Assembly (NCBI GenBank): GCA_017940545.1
Contig: JAGAYI010000006.1
Location: 1-64,000, forward strand
Source: Prevotella sp.
Lineage (GTDB): Bacteria > Bacteroidota > Bacteroidia > Bacteroidales > Bacteroidaceae
Length of the DNA: 64,000 nucleotides
Direction: 5' to 3'
The notes beneath the pieces were generated by a model. It ran no database searches. It was given only the letters and a program-made list of their open reading frames with translations, and was not told the DNA's origin. This document shows positions 15,384 to 22,645 of the stretch, one piece after another; position 1 is the stretch's first letter, and every line of letters starts with the position of its first letter. The position numbers and the translations under genes are program-made.

Positions 15384-17730
15384 TCGTTGTCTGATAGTAT
15401 GTCTTTGTCTGCTGTGCCTGCCTGTTCAGGCACAGCTCAATCCTGATGTGGACCGTGACACCAGCAAGTGGTTCAACCGCGTTCATCAACTGGGCGACGT
15501 GCTGGTCAATACCTCACGCCGGAAGTACAGCCGCAAGAATAATCCGGCTGTTGAGTTGATGCGTAGGGTCATTGAGCGGAAAAAAGCCACCGACTTGCAG
15601 AACCGCGACTTTTATCAGTATTACAAATACCAGAAATTAACCTTTGCCATCAACGAGGTGACTCCGCCTATGTTAGCCTCCTTGCCGAAGAAGTGGGACT
15701 TTCTGGCCAATCAGATAGAACTTTGTCCTCAGAACAACAAACTCATTATTCCGCTGATCGTCGATGAAACCGTTACGCAAAGGTCTTACCGCAGGTCGCC
15801 CCGTGCTGAGAAGAACCGCATTCTCGGACAAAACTCCACGGGCATCAACGACTTCTTTCAGACGGGCGACATCCTGACCGAGACGCTGAAGGATGTCTTT
15901 ACCGATGTGAATATCTACGACGACCAGGTGCGCCTGTTCCAGTTCCGCTTCACTTCACCCATTGGCAAAGGTGCCATAGCCTTTTACCGTTACTACATTC
16001 AGGACACCCTTTATGTGGAGCGCGACCGTTGCATCCACCTGCGCTTCCTGCCAAACAATCAGCAGGACTTCGGCTTCAGTGGCGATTTGTATGTGTTGGA
16101 CGACAGCACCTGTCAGGTGAAACGCTGCGAGCTCTCGTTACCCGCGTCGAGCGACGTTAACTTTGTCGAGAACATGCGCATAGAGCAGCAGTTCACGCAG
16201 TTGGCTGACGGCACCTGGGTGCTGAGTGTTGACGACCTTATGGTGGAACTGAAGTTTGCCAGTTTCCTTCAGAAGTTTGTCGCCCTGCGTAAGACCCGTC
16301 TGACCGACTATTCTTTCGATGCCTTGCCCCGTCAGCTGTTTCGCGGCAGTCAGAAAGAGGAGCGCGATGCCTATGCCAACATGCGGGGCGAGGAGTTCTG
16401 GAGCCAGTACCGTCAGGTGCGCCTGTCGCGCAGTGAGCGTTCCATGGACTCCTTCCTTCACCGTTTAGAGCAGATGAAGGGGTTTCGCTACGTCATCTTC
16501 GGGCTGAAGGCACTGATAGAGAATTTCGTGGAGACAGGCCACCCGTCGAAGGTTGACATAGGTCCTGTCAACACCATGCTGACCGGCAATTTCGTTGACG
16601 GTTTCCGCACCCGCCTCAGTGCGCAGACCACGGCCAACCTGCATCCGCACCTTTTCCTTTCCGGCTATTATGCCCGAGGGTGGGGCAGCCGTAAAAACTA
16701 CTATAAGGCCGAACTGGCCTATTCCTTCAACAAAAAGGAGTACCTGCCCCGCGAGTACCCCAAACGCACGCTGACCTTTACCTCAACCTACGATGTCATG
16801 TCACCCTCCGACAAGTTCATGCATACCGACAAGGACAATGTATTCACGGCGCTGAAGTGGGCCAAGGCCGATGCCATGATGTTCTACAACCGTCAGCAGT
16901 TGGCTTTCGAGTGGGAATGGGCCTCAGGGCTCAAGACCACCATCAACGTGAAGACTGAAGAGAACGAAGCGGTAGGCTCATTGGCATTCACACCCCTGTC
17001 TGCCCTCACTGCTCACACCTCCATCAAGTTCCGCACCACCGAACTGCGTGCCGAACTGGAGTATTGCCCGGGCGCCACCTACATCAACACCAAGCAGCGC
17101 CGGCGCAAGGTCAACCTTGACGCTCCCGTGTTTACCCTCAGCCATACTGTGGGCATCAGGAACCTGTTAGGTGGCGACTACGACTACAACTACACCGAGG
17201 CGAGCATCTTCAAGCGCTTCTGGCTCGGCTCCTGGGGCAAGATGGACTGTCGCCTTCGTGGTGGCGTGCAGTGGAACGAGGTGCCCTATCCTTTGCTCAT
17301 CTTACCCGAAACCAATCTCTCCTACATTATTCAGGACTTTACCTTCGAAGCCATTAACAACATGGAGTTCCCTACCGACCGCTTCCTGTCGGCACAAGTA
17401 AACTGGGACCTGAACGGAAAGCTGTTCAACCGCATTCCGCTGTTGCGGAAACTGAAGTGGCGCGAGTGGATTGGCGTGCGCTGCCTGTGGGGCGCCCTCT
17501 CTGACCGCAACAACCCCACTCTGGCCGAAAATGCAGGCAGTCCGCTGCTGATGGCCTTTCCTGAGGGTGCCTGCGTCATAGACCCTGCGCGGCCCTACTG
17601 GGAAATATCGTTAGGCATCCACAATATTTTCAAGTTGATACATGTGGAGTACGTGCGCCGCCTGAACTACAACCATCTGCCTACGGCCCATAAGCACGGA
17701 GTGCGGTTCATGGTTCAGATGACTTTCTGA
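15358..17730 (+). CDS. DUF5686 family outer-membrane protein, short form
   Basis: A 790-residue exported protein with a signal peptide ending PVQAQ (~26). It matches the DUF5686 core: residues ~55-70 contain KYSRKNNPAVELMRRVI, followed by a long beta-rich, barrel-like region to the C terminus ending in a hydrophobic, aromatic strand (MVQMTF) as in outer-membrane proteins. Compared with the second copy at 59652-62225, it lacks the N-terminal carboxypeptidase-regulatory-like domain; the homology begins almost directly after the signal peptide. The start overlaps ino1 by 26 bases (another ATG lies at 15367). A job in inserting or displaying an envelope component made by the locus is possible, but no function is established. 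Confidence 0.85.
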   Translation: MRLMRNSINRCLIVCLCLLCLPVQAQLNPDVDRDTSKWFNRVHQLGDVLVNTSRRKYSRKNNPAVELMRRVIERKKATDLQNRDFYQYYKYQKLTFAINEVTPPMLASLPKKWDFLANQIELCPQNNKLIIPLIVDETVTQRSYRRSPRAEKNRILGQNSTGINDFFQTGDILTETLKDVFTDVNIYDDQVRLFQFRFTSPIGKGAIAFYRYYIQDTLYVERDRCIHLRFLPNNQQDFGFSGDLYVLDDSTCQVKRCELSLPASSDVNFVENMRIEQQFTQLADGTWVLSVDDLMVELKFASFLQKFVALRKTRLTDYSFDALPRQLFRGSQKEERDAYANMRGEEFWSQYRQVRLSRSERSMDSFLHRLEQMKGFRYVIFGLKALIENFVETGHPSKVDIGPVNTMLTGNFVDGFRTRLSAQTTANLHPHLFLSGYYARGWGSRKNYYKAELAYSFNKKEYLPREYPKRTLTFTSTYDVMSPSDKFMHTDKDNVFTALKWAKADAMMFYNRQQLAFEWEWASGLKTTINVKTEENEAVGSLAFTPLSALTAHTSIKFRTTELRAELEYCPGATYINTKQRRRKVNLDAPVFTLSHTVGIRNLLGGDYDYNYTEASIFKRFWLGSWGKMDCRLRGGVQWNEVPYPLLILPETNLSYIIQDFTFEAINNMEFPTDRFLSAQVNWDLNGKLFNRIPLLRKLKWREWIGVRCLWGALSDRNNPTLAENAGSPLLMAFPEGACVIDPARPYWEISLGIHNIFKLIHVEYVRRLNYNHLPTAHKHGVRFMVQMTF

Positions 17731-17809
17731 AAAAAGTTTTCCGGCTGCCTGCAACTTTTCTGCCGCCGGACACGTCAAACAGACAGAAACATAAAAAACA
17801 GAGAAACGT

Positions 17810-18571
17810 ATGAAGAAAGTTGTAATGCTATTGTTGACTGCTTTTGTCCTGACCTCTTGCATCAACATCACCGAAACCCATAGTGACAAACCCGTCAAGG
17901 AGGAAAACCGTCAGATACCTGCCTTTGAGCGCATCCGGCTTTTGGGCTCACCCACGGTTTACTATACGCAGGCCGACAGCGTCAGCCTGCGTGTGGAAGC
18001 TCCCGAGGACCTGCTGGAACTGGTGGAAACCGAGGTGCACGACGGCGTGCTCACCGTACAGTTGCGCGATGGTGCCCAGGACATCATCCGGCTGAAACGG
18101 CTCATCTCCGGCGACGATGTCAGCATCTTCGTCACGTCGCCCGACCTCATTGACGTCCAGCTCGTCGGTTCCGGCGATTTCAAGTGTGACAGCCATTTAG
18201 ACACCGACAACCTCAACGTCGAGCTGCGCGGCTCAGGCGACATGGACTTCCGCGACATCATCTGCGACCAGATAAAGGTCACACTCGTGGGTTCCGGCGA
18301 CATGGATATCAAGCACGTCGTTGCCATCCGCTCCGACATGGAACTGGTAGGCTCCGGCGACCTTGAAATCAGTCAGCAAGACGTGGCCGAGACCAATATC
18401 ATGCTGAAGGGCTCTGGCGACATAAAGGCCGGCTTCAGCCGTTGCGGCAATGTGGTGAGCGAGTTGCGTGGCTCCGGCGACATCAATCTTCGTGGGCACG
18501 TACGCTCGCTGCAGAAGTCGGTATATGGCAGCGGCGACCTCCATGCCGAAAAGCTCGTCGTAGAAAAATAA
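17810..18571 (+). CDS. DUF2807 (head GIN) domain lipoprotein
   Basis: A 253-residue putative lipoprotein: hydrophobic signal and lipobox LTSC (Cys ~17). The rest is a right-handed beta-helix-like DUF2807/head-GIN domain, visible as seven copies of GSGD spaced about 20 residues apart between ~120 and 245. Such proteins are common in the Bacteroidota envelope and are thought to be structural or adhesion-related; no enzyme activity is known. It lies 79 bases after the DUF5686 gene in the same direction. The next gene has a promoter of its own, so this may be the last gene of the first inositol transcript. Confidence 0.85.
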   Translation: MKKVVMLLLTAFVLTSCINITETHSDKPVKEENRQIPAFERIRLLGSPTVYYTQADSVSLRVEAPEDLLELVETEVHDGVLTVQLRDGAQDIIRLKRLISGDDVSIFVTSPDLIDVQLVGSGDFKCDSHLDTDNLNVELRGSGDMDFRDIICDQIKVTLVGSGDMDIKHVVAIRSDMELVGSGDLEISQQDVAETNIMLKGSGDIKAGFSRCGNVVSELRGSGDINLRGHVRSLQKSVYGSGDLHAEKLVVEK

Positions 18572-18582
18572 TGGCTCTGGCC

Positions 18583-18647
18583 TGTCGTTTTTCTCAGAAA
18601 ATATGTGTACTTTTGCGCCACATATTTAATAATAGGGAAAAACGACA
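18583..18647 (+). promoter_or_regulatory. Internal promoter inside nested inverted repeats
   Basis: A TActTTTG -7 box lies at 18608-18615. It is enclosed by a perfect 9-bp inverted repeat (18599-18607 with 18619-18627) and by a further perfect 11-bp inverted repeat (18583-18593 with 18637-18647) that ends at the base before the ATG at 18648. A good -33 element is not seen. The arrangement looks like an operator site over a promoter. Confidence 0.5.
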
Positions 18648-19385
18648 ATGAAATACGCCATCATAGCAGCAGGCGAAGGCTCGCGTCTTGCAGCCGAGGG
18701 CATCACTGCGCCCAAGCCTCTGGTTGAGGTGGGTGGTGAACCGCTCATCGACCGTCTCGTCCGCATCTTTATGCAGAACGATGCCGACGAGATTGTCGTC
18801 ATCTGCAACGACAGCACACCCCTGGTAGCCCGCCATCTCCTCGCCTTGCAGCGCGACGGGCTCCATGGTCGTCCTGTGCCGCTGCGCTTCGTGGTCAAGA
18901 GCACTCCCAGCTCCATGCATAGCCTGTACGAAATCAGTCCTTACCTGCAGGGCGGCCCGTTCGTCCTGACCACCGTCGATACCATCTTCCGCGAGTCCGA
19001 GTTTCAGGCCTACGTGGAGGCTTTCAGCCATACCCGGGCCGACGGGCTCATGGGGGTCACCAACTATGTTGACGACGAGAAACCGCTGTGGGTGGGCACT
19101 TCTTTGAGGAGGGAGATAACCGGATTTTATGATGCCCCCATGGCCCCCGTGGGGGCCGTCTCTGCCGGCATCTACGGCCTGCAGCCCAAAGCCCTCTCCG
19201 TCCTCGACCGCTGCGTTGCCCGTGGCGAGAGCCGCATGCGTAACTTCCAGCGGGCACTCATTGCCGACGGACTGCACCTGCTGGCATGGCCATTCACGAA
19301 GGTTTTTGACATCGACCATGCTTCCGACATCGCGAAGGCGGAGGAGAGTTTGGAGGGAGATCATGGGGACAGGTTTTTGAAGTGA
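18648..19385 (+). CDS. Nucleotidyltransferase (sugar/inositol-phosphate NTP transferase)
   Basis: A 245-residue protein of the NTP_transferase fold. The N-terminal nucleotide motif reads IIAAGEGSRL, with a following PKPLVEVGGEPLI, as in sugar-phosphate nucleotidylyltransferases and in the cytidylyltransferase half of archaeal/Thermotoga inositol-phosphate enzymes; TTVDTIF (~105) carries the metal-binding Asp. The likely reaction in this setting is inositol phosphate plus CTP giving CDP-inositol, because a CDP-alcohol phosphotransferase follows; this is inferred from context. Its stop codon lies within the left arm of a 30-bp hairpin (19359-19422), an unusual ending. Confidence 0.82.
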   Translation: MKYAIIAAGEGSRLAAEGITAPKPLVEVGGEPLIDRLVRIFMQNDADEIVVICNDSTPLVARHLLALQRDGLHGRPVPLRFVVKSTPSSMHSLYEISPYLQGGPFVLTTVDTIFRESEFQAYVEAFSHTRADGLMGVTNYVDDEKPLWVGTSLRREITGFYDAPMAPVGAVSAGIYGLQPKALSVLDRCVARGESRMRNFQRALIADGLHLLAWPFTKVFDIDHASDIAKAEESLEGDHGDRFLK

Positions 19386-19422
19386 ATTCAACGAATTCAT
19401 TCAAAAACCTGTCCCCATGATC
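19359..19422. repeat. Near-perfect 30-bp palindrome across the stop codon
   Basis: Bases 19359-19389 pair with 19393-19422 with only one bulged base (near 19382) and a 3-base loop. The left arm contains the last codons and stop of the nucleotidyltransferase gene. The arms contain GGGGACAGGTTTTTGAA, a motif type seen in dispersed palindromic repeats of other bacteria. It may act as a terminator, an RNase III-type processing site or a repeat insertion. The CDP-alcohol transferase gene begins 38 bases later. Confidence 0.7.
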
Positions 19423-19459
19423 AGGGAGTTAGGAGTTCAGTAATAATAAGTGAAACGTT

Positions 19460-20404
19460 GTGAAAAAAATGTCTTTCCGCGAAATGCTGCGCGTATCCTT
19501 TAAGTCCGACGACACCGAGGAGTGGCTCGACGTACATTTCACCCGCCCCATCGGACTGGTGTTCGCCCTCGTGTGGATGAAGCTTGGCGTTCACCCTAAC
19601 GTGGTGACCATCCTCTCCATCTTCCTTGGCGTGGCAGCAGGCTATATGTTCTATTTCTCTGACATCACCCACAACCTCATGGGCGTCACGCTGCTCATGT
19701 TCGCCAACTTCTGCGATTCCACCGACGGACAGATGGCCCGTCTCACGGGCAAGAAGACCCTCATTGGCCGTATGCTCGACGGCTTCTCGGGCGACCTCTG
19801 GTTTTTTGCCATCTACCTGGCTCTGGTTTTCCGTATTGGCCGTATGTGGGAACCCCTGGTAGGCACAGGACTGTCCTTCGCCCTGTCGTTCCTCCTTTGT
19901 TTTGCTGCCAGCATCCTCCACCACTCGCCCCAGAGCTCCCTGGCCGACTACTATCGTCAGATACACCTCTTTTTCCTGTTGGGCCGTGAGGGTAGCGAAC
20001 TTGACAGCTATGCCGCCCAGCGCCGCATTTACGAAAACCTGCCGAAGCGCCAGTGGTTGCAGCGCATCTTCTACTACAACTACGCCAACTACTGTCGCAG
20101 CCAGGAGCGCCGCACCCCGCAGTTCCAGCAGTTCTTCCGTCAGGTACGCCAGCGTTACCCCGATGCCTCCGCCATGCCCCAACAGCTCCGTGACCAGTTC
20201 CGTCGTGGCTCCCTGCCGCTCATGAAATACACCAACCTGCTCACGTTCAACACCCGTGCCATCATTATTTACGTCAGCTGCCTGCTCAATGTCCCCTTTG
20301 TCTATCCTCTTTTGGAGATGACAGTCTTTGCAGCCATGTACCGGCACATGCACCGTACACATGAAACACTGTGCGCGAAACTTTTGGAAAGATTGAAAGA
20401 TTGA
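19460..20404 (+). CDS. CDP-alcohol phosphatidyltransferase family protein
   Basis: A 314-residue integral membrane enzyme with several hydrophobic segments. The signature motif runs from D86 to D112: D86-x2-D89-G90-x2-A93-R94-x8-G103-x3-D107, then G111-D112. The usual last Asp of the motif (expected at 111) is shifted by one. The family joins a CDP-activated head or lipid to an alcohol. Given the locus, it is predicted to make phosphatidylinositol, either from CDP-inositol and diacylglycerol or from CDP-diacylglycerol and an inositol compound. It ends the locus; a hairpin terminator follows. Confidence 0.88.
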   Translation: MKKMSFREMLRVSFKSDDTEEWLDVHFTRPIGLVFALVWMKLGVHPNVVTILSIFLGVAAGYMFYFSDITHNLMGVTLLMFANFCDSTDGQMARLTGKKTLIGRMLDGFSGDLWFFAIYLALVFRIGRMWEPLVGTGLSFALSFLLCFAASILHHSPQSSLADYYRQIHLFFLLGREGSELDSYAAQRRIYENLPKRQWLQRIFYYNYANYCRSQERRTPQFQQFFRQVRQRYPDASAMPQQLRDQFRRGSLPLMKYTNLLTFNTRAIIIYVSCLLNVPFVYPLLEMTVFAAMYRHMHRTHETLCAKLLERLKD

Positions 20405-20434
20405 AAAATGAAAGAATGAAGAAATTAAAAAAAT

Positions 20435-20463
20435 AACAGGCCTGTCATCACGACAGACCTGTT
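20435..20463 (+). terminator. Hairpin terminator after the inositol-lipid locus
   Basis: AACAGGcCTGTC (20435-20446) pairs with GACAGaCCTGTT (20452-20463) with one mismatch and a 5-base loop. A-rich DNA precedes it and T-rich DNA follows. Confidence 0.65.
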
Positions 20464-20572
20464 ACCTTTAACTAACTTATTATCAACTATTCATTACTCA
20501 TTCTGAATTTTCTGCTGCAAAGTTAGGTCGTTTTGCTTGAAAATGCCCCCTTTTTTTGAAAAAAAGCAACGT

Positions 20573-20609
20573 AAACGTTTGCGATTTAGGTAAATAATAC
20601 GTAAATTTG
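20573..20609 (+). promoter_or_regulatory. LacI-family gene promoter with overlapping operator-like palindrome
   Basis: TTTG (20578-20581), 20 bases, then TAaaTTTG (20602-20609): an ideal Bacteroidota promoter. The palindrome AAACGTTT (20573-20580), flanked by CGt and gCG, overlaps the -33 element. Its central CG is typical of LacI-family operators, so autoregulation is likely. Three tandem copies of CCTAACT follow in the 5' leader. Confidence 0.7.
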
Positions 20610-20659
20610 CAAGCGAAAAAATTCCTAACTCCTAACTCCTAACTCCAAACTATAAGCTT

Positions 20660-21715
20660 ATGGATAAGAAAACTCCTAACCCGAAACGACGTACCTCCCT
20701 GAAAGACCTGGCGCACGAACTCGGTGTCAGCATAGCCACCGTCAGCAGAGCCCTGCGCTCCTCGCCCGAAATAGGACGCGAAATGCAACAGCGCGTCAAG
20801 GAACTGGCCAAGCTCAGGAACTACCGCCCCAACCCCTTCGCACAGAGCCTGCGCCGCGAGGCCCCCAAGATTCTCGGCGTCGTCGTTCCACACTTAGAGA
20901 CCCACTACTACGCTGCCGTCCTTGCCGGCATCGAGGCCGAGGCAGCACGCGCCGGCTACAGCGTCATCAGCGCCAACAGCCACGAAGACTTTGAAGCCGA
21001 GGCCCGCGCACTCGACAACTTCGTCAGCATGCACGTGGAGGGCATCATAGCCTGCCTCACCCAGACCACCACCGACTACCGCCACTTCGAGGAAGTCAGC
21101 GACATGGGCATCCCCCTGGTCTTCTTCGGGCGCACCTGCCTGCCCGAGAAATTCTCGTCTGTCAAGGCCAATGGCGACGTGGCCGCCCAGCAGGCCACCC
21201 AGCACCTCATCGACACCGGCAGCCGCCGCATAGCCTTCGTCGGCGGGCCCAACCACCTCGACATGGTGCGCCGGCGCAAGCACGGATACCTCGAGGCCCT
21301 GCGCGACAACCGTCTGCCCATACTCCGCGAGATGGTCGTCTGCGGAAACATCGACTACCAGTGGGCGCTCGAGCAGACCACCCGGCTGCTGCAGCGCGAC
21401 GACCGCCCCGACGCCATACTTGCCTTCAACGACATTATCACCTTCGCCGCCTTCACCGCCATCAAGCAGCTGCACCTGCGCATTCCCGAGGACGTCGCCC
21501 TCATAGGCTTTACCGACGACGTGCATGCCGCCTACGTCACCCCGCAGCTCTCTGCCATCGAAGACCGCAGCCACCAGATAGGCTCCACCGCTTGCCGCAT
21601 GCTGCTCAAGCACATCGGCGGCGACCGCACCATCTATCACGACATCGTGCCCCAAAAGCTCGTCATACGCGAAACGTCGGCGAAAAAAAACGAAAAGGAA
21701 AAAATATCGTTCTGA
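20660..21715 (+). CDS. LacI-family transcriptional regulator
   Basis: A 351-residue repressor-type protein. An N-terminal helix-turn-helix is at ~11-60 (SLKDLAHELGVSIATVSRAL, then a hinge with NYRPNPFAQSLRR), followed by a periplasmic-binding-protein-like effector domain from ~65 (KILGVVVPHLETHYYAAVLA) to ~335. The effector is presumably a sugar or sugar derivative, not identifiable here. The gene stands alone between the inositol locus and the toxin-antitoxin operon. The DNA-binding domain and the AAACGTTT palindrome in its own promoter fit each other; a related perfect palindrome lies in the leader at 22456-22467. Confidence 0.94.
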   Translation: MDKKTPNPKRRTSLKDLAHELGVSIATVSRALRSSPEIGREMQQRVKELAKLRNYRPNPFAQSLRREAPKILGVVVPHLETHYYAAVLAGIEAEAARAGYSVISANSHEDFEAEARALDNFVSMHVEGIIACLTQTTTDYRHFEEVSDMGIPLVFFGRTCLPEKFSSVKANGDVAAQQATQHLIDTGSRRIAFVGGPNHLDMVRRRKHGYLEALRDNRLPILREMVVCGNIDYQWALEQTTRLLQRDDRPDAILAFNDIITFAAFTAIKQLHLRIPEDVALIGFTDDVHAAYVTPQLSAIEDRSHQIGSTACRMLLKHIGGDRTIYHDIVPQKLVIRETSAKKNEKEKISF

Positions 21716-21821
21716 ACAGGGCAATATGAGGCTTGATGTAAAACGTTAAAATATAACTAAAAAAGCGGCATCCTCGAATAAGTAACTGCTCATAATTAGT
21801 TTATACAATCTTTTTTTGACT

Positions 21822-21868
21822 ACGAATTATACGAATTGTAGCGTGTAGCTTTAATTCGTATAATTCGT
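21822..21868. terminator. Perfect 16-bp inverted repeat, likely terminator
   Basis: Bases 21822-21837 are the exact reverse complement of 21853-21868, with a 15-base loop. The arms are built from repeated ACGAATT/AATTCGT words, and one further AATTCGT copy follows. It lies about 105 bases after the LacI-family gene. Confidence 0.5.
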
Positions 21869-21989
21869 TAAATTCGTTGTTTATTGAGTATTTTATTTCT
21901 TAAAATGGCTCCATGAAGAAGAAATATGTTCTTGTTTAAGCAGAAAAGTGTGATGGGAACGGCATAATTAACATGGGTATAGAATCAAG

Positions 21990-22165
21990 TTTTCCCGAGA
22001 TTGTTATCACTTTTTCCCGAGATTCCATGTGCTTTTTCCCGAGATTCTTACCAAGAATCTCGGGAAAAAGTAGTAAGAATCTCGGGAAAACGTAACATCA
22101 ATCTCGGGAATATGAACAACCGTCGTGCGCAAAAACACAACCCGTCTTGCGTTGTTTTCAGTGTC
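21990..22165. repeat. Array of eight 22-bp units (11-bp conserved + 11-bp variable)
   Basis: Units start exactly every 22 bases at 21990, 22012, 22034, 22056, 22078, 22100, 22122 and 22144. The first 11 bases of units 1-3 are TTTTCCCGAGA; those of units 4-6 are AATCTCGGGAA, the same word in inverted orientation; units 7 and 8 begin GTCGTGCGCAA and GTCTTGCGTTG. The other 11 bases differ from unit to unit, though each keeps TT after the first word. The change of orientation at 22050 creates a perfect 18-bp hairpin (22032-22049 with 22053-22070). No gene is seen from 21716 to 22417. Bases 22166-22417 hold no repeat; a GC-rich patch at 22200-22280 could fold but matches nothing known to me. Confidence 0.8.
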
Positions 22166-22417
22166 TCTGCACAAGAAGTTTAGAAAGAAATAGCAGCACA
22201 GCCGCCCGCTCGACCTTGGTCGCTTGCCACCGAAAGGCTACGGGTAGGCGCGACAGCGGGAATGGGGACGCAAGAACGGCCAGAACAAAATCTTTCTGTT
22301 CATCGTTGAATTACTTTTTAGTTGTTATTTGGGACTATTCCCATACATATATATAACGCTTTTTCTCCCGAAAATCAGCGAATATGCTTCCCAAAGAGGT
22401 TAAAAGGCACAAAAACC

Positions 22418-22467
22418 TTCGTCCTGTTGTGATATTTTTTGTACCTTTGCACCCGATAAACGTTTAT
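22418..22467 (+). promoter_or_regulatory. Promoter and 12-bp palindrome of the antitoxin/GNAT operon
   Basis: TTCG (22418-22421), 20 bases, TAccTTTG (22442-22449). A perfect palindrome ATAAACGTTTAT occupies 22456-22467, right at or after the expected transcription start. It is an operator candidate for the antitoxin or for the neighbouring LacI-type protein, whose own promoter carries the same AAACGTTT core. Confidence 0.6.
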
Positions 22468-22486
22468 TATAGAAAGGAACATCATT

Positions 22487-22645
22487 ATGGCAACAGCAAT
22501 CAGAGCCATCCCGACGCTCTACGGCAAAACGGCAAAGTCGTTCGAGAGCGAGGCAGAACGCACGGAGCAGAATCCGGGCACACAGGACTATTGCCATGAG
22601 GCAAAAGTGGTGTCTGACTTCCTAAAGACCTGCACCGCATTATGA
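22487..22645 (+). CDS. Small antitoxin-like protein
   Basis: A 52-residue protein starting MATAIRAIPTLYGKTAKSFE. This N-terminal pattern (short strand, proline, then a helix with Glu/Ala) is like small Bacteroidota proteins encoded just before acetyltransferase or RelE-type toxins. Its stop overlaps the next start by 4 bases (ATGA at 22642-22645), typical of antitoxin-toxin pairs. The C-terminal part would bind the partner. The assignment rests on size, order and overlap rather than a firm family match. Confidence 0.65.
   Translation: MATAIRAIPTLYGKTAKSFESEAERTEQNPGTQDYCHEAKVVSDFLKTCTAL

Noticed and set aside
15358..17730. TonB-dependent receptor
   Set aside because: There is a beta-rich outer-membrane part, but no TonB box, no plug domain and a clear match to the DUF5686 paralogue.
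21990..22165. CRISPR array
   Set aside because: Repeat and spacer halves are only 11 bp each, the repeats change word and orientation within the array, and no cas genes are present in the window.
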